From: Cytophagales bacterium | Lineage (GTDB): Bacteria; Bacteroidota; Bacteroidia; Cytophagales; JAAEPT01 | DNA length: 9,436 bases | Direction of reading: 5' to 3' | Assembly: GCA_011524675.1 (NCBI GenBank) | Contig: WTJX01000020.1 | Location: forward strand, 1-9,436 | In this document: piece after piece, positions 1 through 5,703 of the stretch | Numbering within the stretch: position 1 is the first letter of the stretch | How the letters are laid out: each line of letters begins with the position of its first letter | Position numbers and translations under genes: made by a program | The notes under the pieces: generated by a model | Told to the model about the DNA's origin: nothing | Database searches by the model: none | Seen by the model: the letters and a program-made list of their open reading frames with translations, nothing else

Positions 1-1452
1 CTGCCATTGGCTGCTTACTCCTCTAAGGATGGGAAACAAGAGTCTTCAGCCCTTTTCCGTAGCAAGCCATTAGATCAAGTCAAAAAGAGTGTTGCTATAG
101 ACGTTAATATCGCAAGTTGGTCTCAGCTAGTACTCGTGGTAGATAAACATGGTGTAGACACGCTAGACCACGCAGCATGGATTAACCCAGTGGTCACTTT
201 GAAAGATGGTTCTACCGTTGATTTATTATCTAAAACGCCAACCAGAGCGATAAGCGCCAAGGGAGAGGTTGGATTAAATCTCGACTGCCTGGGTAACCCT
301 ATTACTTTTAGAGGAAATCAACAAAAAGGGTTCGGCGTTCATGCGCAGTCTGAATTGGTCTTCGATTTACCCAAAGATGCGGTGACGTTTACGGCAACAG
401 GAGTCCTTACCAAGGGCGCGAAAGGGAAAGGCCCACGCCGTGGTCGAGTTGTCTTTATGGTACAAGAGCTGGCTAACGAGCTGATAGACGAAGGTTATAC
501 AACCCCTAGTGAATTCAACCCCCACTCTACACCGAATAAAGAAATCATCTTACCTCATTTAGCACAAAAAACTTTAGTCAAATTGAATGCAGTTGAGGCA
601 GTGAGCAAGGCGATTAAAACAGGCAATGAAGCTCATTTAAACGGGGCTCTAGCTACTGCTAAATTTATGCACCACGAAGCGATTATTGTAGCTATTCAAG
701 AACGTTTTAGCAGTGCCGAAAAGACGCTTAAAGGTCAGCTCCTAGAAGTCATTGCGAGACTGCATCAGGAAGAAAAAGCAAATGATGGTAAAGTTTGGTG
801 GAAGACACGTCCTGATGCATCAGGTCCTTATTTCTACCCTCAATCATGGGACGGAACGGAGACAATCGATGAATTTCTGTCAACGATTGCTAACGAGTTC
901 TCATCTGACTCTTTTGCAGAAGTACTAAAAAAGAACAAAGCTTATCACCCCAAACTTAATCCACGCCCTAGTGATGATGATGGTGTTAAAGTCGCTAAAA
1001 TTGGCAATACCGCAATTGAAGACATCGTATTGCACTTCGATAAATACAAAGGAAAACCAAGTAACGGCAAGCAAGTCATAACAAAAGTTGGCTGTATTGG
1101 CTGTCATAATATTGACCGAACCTCCGTGGTCAAAGGTCCTGATTTGACTAAACTTGGCGATAAGACTAACACTTACCTAGCAGAGGCAATTATTAAGCCT
1201 GGTGCGACTATTGCTGATTCCTGGGTAAGCCTGACGTTAAAGTCAGGTGGCTCGTTAATGGGGACCATTGTAAAAGAAGGAAAAGATAGCCTTATTATAC
1301 ATAATATTGCAGGCATCCCTACCGAAGTTAATATAGATGACATAGCAAAACGTGAACCCGGCTTAAACATGATGAGCCTTCATTTGTGTGACAGTCTCAC
1401 GCTAAATGAATTTGCTGACTTGGTGGCTTACATACAATCTATGGGCAAGTAA
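1..1452 (+). CDS. PVC-type NPCBM / CxxCH heme-motif protein, C-terminal part (5' end off window)
   Basis: The frame is open from base 1 to TAA at 1450-1452 (483 codons), so this is the C-terminal part of a larger protein. A TTG at base 7 is a possible start but is unlikely, because the family normally has further upstream domains. Codons about 30-155 resemble an NPCBM-type carbohydrate-binding beta-sandwich: LDHAAWINP near codons 55-63 (compare the CDHADW-like motif of PVC proteins) and a GFGVHAQSELVFDLP stretch. Codons about 170-265 are helical and HEAT-like. They are followed by WWKTRPDASGPYFYPQSWDG, typical of PVC heme-binding proteins. The C-terminal about 135 residues form a cytochrome-c-like domain with CIGCH (C365, C368, H369; bases 1093-1107) and candidate distal methionines in NMMSLH. 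This matches the 'putative heme-binding domain, Pirellula/Verrucomicrobium type' architecture. It is presumably exported, but the signal peptide is not in view. A role in sugar oxidation or electron transfer is often supposed for the family but not shown here. Confidence 0.85.
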   Translation: MPLAAYSSKDGKQESSALFRSKPLDQVKKSVAIDVNIASWSQLVLVVDKHGVDTLDHAAWINPVVTLKDGSTVDLLSKTPTRAISAKGEVGLNLDCLGNPITFRGNQQKGFGVHAQSELVFDLPKDAVTFTATGVLTKGAKGKGPRRGRVVFMVQELANELIDEGYTTPSEFNPHSTPNKEIILPHLAQKTLVKLNAVEAVSKAIKTGNEAHLNGALATAKFMHHEAIIVAIQERFSSAEKTLKGQLLEVIARLHQEEKANDGKVWWKTRPDASGPYFYPQSWDGTETIDEFLSTIANEFSSDSFAEVLKKNKAYHPKLNPRPSDDDGVKVAKIGNTAIEDIVLHFDKYKGKPSNGKQVITKVGCIGCHNIDRTSVVKGPDLTKLGDKTNTYLAEAIIKPGATIADSWVSLTLKSGGSLMGTIVKEGKDSLIIHNIAGIPTEVNIDDIAKREPGLNMMSLHLCDSLTLNEFADLVAYIQSMGK

Positions 1453-1462
1453 CCCTCCCTAC

Positions 1463-1487
1463 TTCACCATTCTATTCGAATGGTGAA
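1463..1487. terminator. Hairpin at convergent gene junction, possible bidirectional terminator
   Basis: A perfect 10-bp inverted repeat, ttcaccattc (1463-1472) and gaatggtgaa (1478-1487), encloses a 5-base loop. It lies 10 bases after the stop of the upstream + strand gene and contains the last codons and TAG stop of the convergent kinase gene. Neither side has a T-tract, so it is not a classical intrinsic terminator. It could act as a weak bidirectional terminator or as a transcript-end stabiliser. The symmetry is certain; the function is inferred. Confidence 0.5.
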
Positions 1488-3406
1488 ATGTACTCTACGT
1501 CATGATTTGATTGTATGTACTCTTTTAAGGGCGGTAGCTCATCATAATTTCTCGGCAAATACAGACGTCTTAGCCTTGGCATTAAATAAGCATTGTTCGT
1601 GGTCTTAATATTCGACGAGTTACTCAGATCAATGACTTGAAAGGTGGTCTGAGCAAAATAGCCTAGAAAAACTGGAGCCTTCGTCTCTATCGTTATCTTA
1701 TCGTACCTAAGCTTTACAAATAAGGCTTGCATCACTCCTAACTTCAAGAATGGAGAGAAGCTATGGTCAGCTAACATGAGGTGCCGATTGCCTTCTTTAA
1801 TATCAAACCCCTTTCGGTCAGAGAAAAGAGATTTGAATGTAAGCATGAGCGTTCGATTGTAACCCTTTTTATAGAAACGTTTATGCCAATCATAATGAAT
1901 AATTTGCGCAATGAGCTCTTGTGCCATAAACTCGTTCTTCCAGCCTCCTTTCAATTTATTTTTTCGTAGAAAGTTATTGAGGGTTTGAATATTAGGGCGC
2001 TTGTCCGAATTACAACTGTAAGAAATACGTTTAAAACCATCAAACAAATCGAACAATATACGGTGGTTTTTATTAGATTGATCGTAGTACTGGAGTGCAC
2101 CAGCGGGGTTAAAAATAATCAAGTTCAAATGAAACAGTCTATCTTTGACTTTAAGGTTAGTTGGGTCATTAGATAGGATAACTTCTAGTCTTTTAAAATC
2201 GTTTTCAACAATTGGCCTAGGGTCAGCAAGCCAAAAATTGTGATAACCGTACTCAGACAATTCTATTAGATTATTGGAAATACTTTCTAAGCGCAGACTT
2301 TTTTCCTCTACCTTTTGTTTGAGTTCATTGGCTTCAACTTCTTGAATTTGACTAGAATTATAATGATAAAAGAAAGCACACACGGCTAGCGACAAGCTAG
2401 CGAGAGAAGTCAGAATGGCTTTGGGGTGTCTGGTTACAAAGGCTGAGAGTTGATGATACCATTCTGAGGGGTCTACAGATGTTAAATATCCTTTCTGAAA
2501 TTTTGAGAGGTCGCTAATTAAGCCATTAACTGTCTGGTAACGCTCAACTTTATTCTTTGACGTCGCTTTGGCTATAATCTTGTACAGGGAAAAATGAACA
2601 TTAGGAGACAATGCCTTGAGTGGTCTCAGGTCTATGGTTTCTTGAGGTGCTTGACGCTGAGGATCTTCTCCTGTGATGAAGAAATAGAGAAGGCAACCTA
2701 GAGAAAAGACATCTGAAGTTTCGTCGTGTTCCCCTCCTTGACTTGCTTGTTCTGGGGACATATACGCCAAACTGCCCTTACATTGGTTATAAAGAGTGGG
2801 TGGCTGAATCTTGTAAATATCGATTAAATTCTCATTATCAACATGCTTTTGTGCAATCTCACTATTCCCCCAATCTGACAATAGTAATTCATTATTAATA
2901 AATTGGATATTTTGAGGCTTAAGATCGAGGTGTAAAACGCCTTTTTTATGAGCGTAGGCTAGTGCCTCGCAAACTGCTAGAAACAACTCGATTCGCTTTG
3001 TCTGCGGGTGGAGCTCATTATGAATAAATTGTAGTAAATCTTTTTCTGATAAATCCATTGTAAAGAAGGAGGCTTGTTCCTCATTCCGGTCAATGTCATA
3101 TATATTTACGATATTAGGATGCGTTAGATAACTAGCAATCCAAGCTTCAAACACGATAAAATTGTGCGTGCTTGATGACTCAGAATCTTTAGAAGTTGCG
3201 TAAGCCACCCATCTCCTAAGTTTATTATCGAAGCATCGGTAGACTTTTTTTTGGCCGCCTTCGCCAATCAGTGAAAAATTGTTGTATCGCGTATTAGGCG
3301 TTTGCTCTGTATGAGAGTCATGATGAGAAACAGGTTGCTCTAAAAACCGCTTAAAAACCTCAAAATCAATGCCCTCTGCACCTTCCAAAGAGGAGTTAGA
3401 ATCCAT
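1472..3406 (-). CDS. Membrane-anchored Ser/Thr protein kinase with WNK-like relocated lysine
   Basis: This is a 644-aa kinase. The ATG at 3406-3404 is chosen because it overlaps the sigma-factor stop by 11 bases and leaves a normal N-terminal lead; the frame extends upstream to a TTG at 3505, but that would overlap the sigma gene by 110 bases. The kinase domain spans about 43-305. Visible motifs are the Gly-loop GEGGQKKV (48-55), alphaC Glu E87, HLDLKPQN (159-166, catalytic D161, N166), DWG (178-180), SPE (217-219) and SDVFSLG (231-237). The beta-3 VAIK site reads VAYA (67-70), so the usual lysine is absent. K53 in the Gly-loop aligns with the WNK catalytic lysine. One TM segment lies at about 330-348, followed by a likely coiled coil (about 352-384) and an unrecognised region of about 260 residues. 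That region ends in a leucine-rich stretch (FQVIDLSN 589-596, PRLRRLYLPRN 610-620). The C-terminus is probably extracytoplasmic. The gene forms an operon with the upstream ECF sigma factor, which is a plausible partner or target. Confidence 0.9.
   Translation of the reverse strand: MDSNSSLEGAEGIDFEVFKRFLEQPVSHHDSHTEQTPNTRYNNFSLIGEGGQKKVYRCFDNKLRRWVAYATSKDSESSSTHNFIVFEAWIASYLTHPNIVNIYDIDRNEEQASFFTMDLSEKDLLQFIHNELHPQTKRIELFLAVCEALAYAHKKGVLHLDLKPQNIQFINNELLLSDWGNSEIAQKHVDNENLIDIYKIQPPTLYNQCKGSLAYMSPEQASQGGEHDETSDVFSLGCLLYFFITGEDPQRQAPQETIDLRPLKALSPNVHFSLYKIIAKATSKNKVERYQTVNGLISDLSKFQKGYLTSVDPSEWYHQLSAFVTRHPKAILTSLASLSLAVCAFFYHYNSSQIQEVEANELKQKVEEKSLRLESISNNLIELSEYGYHNFWLADPRPIVENDFKRLEVILSNDPTNLKVKDRLFHLNLIIFNPAGALQYYDQSNKNHRILFDLFDGFKRISYSCNSDKRPNIQTLNNFLRKNKLKGGWKNEFMAQELIAQIIHYDWHKRFYKKGYNRTLMLTFKSLFSDRKGFDIKEGNRHLMLADHSFSPFLKLGVMQALFVKLRYDKITIETKAPVFLGYFAQTTFQVIDLSNSSNIKTTNNAYLMPRLRRLYLPRNYDELPPLKEYIQSNHDVEYISPFE
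3396..3406 (-). other. Sigma stop / kinase start overlap (translational coupling)
   Basis: The TAA of the sigma gene (3398-3396) lies inside the first codons of the kinase gene, whose ATG is at 3406-3404 in another frame. No Shine-Dalgarno-like sequence precedes this ATG (reading gacattaagcaaaatt). Kinase translation therefore probably depends on ribosomes finishing the sigma gene, which would tie the amounts of the two proteins together. The overlap is seen directly; the coupling is inferred. Confidence 0.6.
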
Positions 3407-3989
3407 AATTTTGCTTAATGTCTGCGATTTCCAGAGTAACAACTTCTTGAGCGCGTTGACGTAACGTATACACAGAGCTTGTTTTGATTCCTTGTTGCCT
3501 TGCAATTTCTTCTACAGAAACCCCCTTCATGGTTAATTTGAAAACTTCAATAGCTTTGCCTCGAAGGCTTTTTTGCAGGCGTTGAATTGCCACTTTGTAA
3601 ACGTAGTCTTCCCATTCTTTTTGAATCGTTTTATCAATCTCAGATTCTCGGTTTTGTGAGGCGAGTTCACTCAGGTCGTGGCTTTGTTGCTCTCGGTTAG
3701 ACCTTCGGTCGTTTTTTCTTAGGTAGTTTAAGTACTCATTTTTTATGAGAGTACGAAACCAGTTACGAAACCTTCCTTTTTCTCGATTGTATTGAACTAA
3801 CTTATGAGTCAGTTTTAAAAAAATACTTTGGCTTAAATCCTCGATATCTTGAGGATTTACATTAAGCTGATGGAGACAATAAAGCACAAACTCTCTATAC
3901 TGCTGATAAAGGGATTCCCATGCTTGAGAGTCACTTAGATCGCAGGCTCTGAAAATCAAAGTGTTTTGTGTATCTAGATTTTTCGCCAC
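3396..3989 (-). CDS. ECF-type RNA polymerase sigma-70 factor
   Basis: This 197-aa protein has the two-domain layout of ECF sigma factors. Region 2 (about 20-95) includes AWESLYQQYREFV, DIEDLSQSIFLKL (49-60) and FRNWFRTLIKNEYLNYLRK. A charged linker (about 92-125) leads to region 4 (about 130-190) with the helix-turn-helix GVSVEEIARQQGIKTSSVYT (156-175). The start is a GTG at 3989-3987; no ATG lies further upstream in frame and no Shine-Dalgarno sequence is seen. The N-terminal TLIFRACDLSDSQAWESL resembles planctomycete/verrucomicrobial ECFs, some groups of which are encoded beside Ser/Thr kinases instead of classical anti-sigma factors. Here the next gene in the operon is such a kinase and no anti-sigma gene is visible. 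It may activate the divergent sulfatase operon, itself, or distant genes; the sequence does not decide this. Confidence 0.93.
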   Translation of the reverse strand: MAKNLDTQNTLIFRACDLSDSQAWESLYQQYREFVLYCLHQLNVNPQDIEDLSQSIFLKLTHKLVQYNREKGRFRNWFRTLIKNEYLNYLRKNDRRSNREQQSHDLSELASQNRESEIDKTIQKEWEDYVYKVAIQRLQKSLRGKAIEVFKLTMKGVSVEEIARQQGIKTSSVYTLRQRAQEVVTLEIADIKQNYGF

Positions 3990-4101
3990 ATTATTTTTTA
4001 GTGCTACTTGATTTTTTAAGAAAGAAAAAATTATTCAAGATTCGGGGGGAACTGTGGAAAATTGGATTTTAGTGGGGTTTTTTAAGTAAAAGACGTCTCT
4101 T
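3990..4101. promoter_or_regulatory. Divergent intergenic region with candidate promoters
   Basis: These 112 AT-rich bases separate the divergent sigma/kinase and sulfatase operons and must hold the promoters of both unless the sulfatase run is read from elsewhere. On the + strand, GGAACT at 4048-4053 matches the classic -35 element of many ECF-dependent promoters; a convincing -10 is not obvious in the 4068-4076 area (tttagtggg). On the - strand a TTGAAT lies at about 4038-4033, without a clear -10 at ideal spacing. The 9-mer ttttttaag occurs twice as a direct repeat (4012-4020 and 4078-4086). An in-frame TAA at 4087-4089 shows that the sulfatase frame cannot start further upstream. Confidence 0.35.
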
Positions 4102-5703
4102 ATGATCAAATGTCACACTCCACATACTTTAGCCGCTTTCCTTAGTTCCTTGTTACAGGTTTCATCTCTACAAAGCGTGTCATGTGGACTTGATACCCCT
4201 TTACCGAATGTAGTCATTGTTTATGCTGACGATGTAGGCTGGGGGGATTTGTCCTGTTACGGCGCTAGTAAAATAGAAACGACGAATCTAGACAAACTCG
4301 CCGCTGATGGTGTGAGGTTTACTGATGCTCATTGTACATCATCTACTTGTACTCCTAGCCGTTACGGCATGCTTACGGGAAAATACCCCTTCAGAGAAGG
4401 GATAAGAATCTTACCTCCCAATGCCCCTCTTATTATTCCGCAAGACACATATACCTTAGCGGACTTGTTTAAATCCCAGGGGTATTCAACTGGCGTAGTC
4501 GGCAAATGGCACCTGGGGTTAGGAGACGGAGGGCAAGCCGTAAACTGGAATGAGGCGGTGATGCCTGGCCCTATCGAGCTAGGGTTTGATTACTCTTTTC
4601 TACTACCTTCAACGAATGACCGAGTCCCCTGCGTTTACTTAGAAAATCATCATGTGGTCAATCTAGATGATTCCGACCCTCTGTATGTGGGCTCAAAACC
4701 AGAAGGGGTTGAAGTCACTGAATATCCTAATGCAAAAGTGACTCCTGAGGCGATGACTTACTACAAAAGCACGCATGGGCACAATGATACAGTGATCGGA
4801 GGCGTTGGCCGTATCGGTCATATGTGGGGTGGTAAATCCGCTTTGTGGGACGATGAAACGATGGCTGATGTCTTCGTTGAAAAAGCTGAAGCTTTTGTTA
4901 AAGCCAAGGTAGATCAGCAACAACCATTTTTCCTTTATTTTGCCAGTCAAGATATTCATGTACCTCGAATGCCTCATAAACGTTTTCACGGCAAAAGCGG
5001 CTTAGGTTACCGAGGGGATGCATTACTACAGTTGGATTATTCCGTAGGCGCTATTCAAACTATTTTGGAGAAATACGGCGTAAAAGATAATACCATGGTG
5101 ATTTTTTCGAGTGACAATGGACCTGTATATAATGACGGATACGCAGATGGCAGTGTAGTCTTGACGTCCACAAAGGAAGTAGACCAAGGGCATGACGGCT
5201 CAGGGCCATATCGCGGTGGGAAATACCAGATATATGAGGGTGGCACCAGAGTTCCTTTTATCGTTTCGTGGCCAGAGAAAATTATTCCTGGAGTTTCCGA
5301 TGAACTGTTTAGCCAGATTGATTTAATGGCATCTTTTGGAGATTTTTTCAACTTAGATTTGAGCAACATTGAGGCACTAGACAGCAAGGCAGAATGGAAC
5401 GCATTACTAGGTGGCGAACGAAAATTTGATAAAGCAATTTTAGAAGAATCCTTTTTCTATGACCACAAAAAGCGAAGACCGTACTGGCAGATTGCCTTGA
5501 GAGTTGGAGACTGGAAATACATTGAAGTCTACACCAAAGAGAAATTTGTCAACTACAAGGGCTTAAAGCTGAAAGCGGATGACACAATGCTATTCAACTT
5601 AGATAGCGACCTATCAGAATCAAACAACCTCTCTTCATCTCACCCTGCGAAACTAGCTGAACTGAGCAAACTCTATGATGAACTTGTTTTTAACCATGAA
5701 TAA
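4102..5703 (+). CDS. Secreted formylglycine-dependent sulfatase (S1 family)
   Basis: This 533-aa sulfatase hydrolyses sulfate esters, here probably on a polysaccharide. All main S1 features are visible: metal-binding D43-D44 in YADDVGWGDL, the formylglycine motif CTPSR (C83-R87, followed by YGMLTGKYPFR), GKWHLG (134-139), DIHVP (284-288), SSDNG (336-340, D338/N339 metal ligands) and GGKYQIYEGGTRVPF (372-386). The C-terminal subdomain carries DWKYIE and MLFNLDSDLSESNNL, and the length is normal. The first about 28 residues look like a signal peptide; C28 (SVSC) might be lipidated, but the lipobox is poor. C83 needs conversion to formylglycine by a maturase not encoded in this window. The central DRVPCVYLENHHVV segment (173-186) recalls S1_15-like enzymes acting on 6-O-sulfated galactose or GalNAc, but that subfamily call is a recollection-based guess. 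This is the first gene of the + strand run and overlaps the next gene by 8 bases. Confidence 0.95.
   Translation: MIKCHTPHTLAAFLSSLLQVSSLQSVSCGLDTPLPNVVIVYADDVGWGDLSCYGASKIETTNLDKLAADGVRFTDAHCTSSTCTPSRYGMLTGKYPFREGIRILPPNAPLIIPQDTYTLADLFKSQGYSTGVVGKWHLGLGDGGQAVNWNEAVMPGPIELGFDYSFLLPSTNDRVPCVYLENHHVVNLDDSDPLYVGSKPEGVEVTEYPNAKVTPEAMTYYKSTHGHNDTVIGGVGRIGHMWGGKSALWDDETMADVFVEKAEAFVKAKVDQQQPFFLYFASQDIHVPRMPHKRFHGKSGLGYRGDALLQLDYSVGAIQTILEKYGVKDNTMVIFSSDNGPVYNDGYADGSVVLTSTKEVDQGHDGSGPYRGGKYQIYEGGTRVPFIVSWPEKIIPGVSDELFSQIDLMASFGDFFNLDLSNIEALDSKAEWNALLGGERKFDKAILEESFFYDHKKRRPYWQIALRVGDWKYIEVYTKEKFVNYKGLKLKADDTMLFNLDSDLSESNNLSSSHPAKLAELSKLYDELVFNHE
5696..5703 (+). other. Stop/start overlap ATGAATAA between sulfatase and glycosidase
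   Basis: The ATG of the glycosidase (5696-5698) precedes the sulfatase TAA (5701-5703) within eight bases. This start is preferred over the ATG at 5675 because it gives a clean signal peptide (MNKN, then a hydrophobic core, then ALA). No Shine-Dalgarno sequence lies upstream (tgaacttgtttttaacc), so translation is probably coupled. Confidence 0.6.

Noticed and set aside
2385..2403. Direct repeat gctagcga twice, 11 bases apart
   Set aside because: It encodes the Ser/Leu/Ala-rich TM segment of the kinase; explained by low-complexity coding sequence.
3197..3250. Kinase as an inactive pseudokinase because the VAIK lysine is missing
   Set aside because: All other catalytic residues (E87, D161, N166, D178) are present and K53 offers a WNK-like substitute, so loss of activity is the weaker reading.
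3407..3505. TTG start at 3505 giving a 33-residue longer kinase
   Set aside because: It would overlap the sigma-factor region 4 coding sequence by 110 bases and begins with a rare TTG; the ATG at 3406 gives the usual short overlap.
4012..4086. Two copies of ttttttaag in the divergent spacer as a possible operator
   Set aside because: AT-rich 9-mers recur easily in such a spacer, and no symmetry or conserved flank supports a binding site.
4693..4989. Open frame of 98 codons on the - strand inside the sulfatase gene
   Set aside because: It lies wholly antisense to a well-supported sulfatase with intact motifs, and its translation shows no domain or signal. It is a shadow of coding sequence.
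5055..5387. Open frame of 110 codons on the - strand inside the sulfatase gene
   Set aside because: Antisense to the conserved SSDNG and GGK region of the sulfatase; no recognisable protein features.
5675..5695. ATG at 5675 giving a seven-residue longer glycosidase
   Set aside because: The ATG at 5696 gives a clean positively charged signal-peptide start and a typical stop/start overlap.
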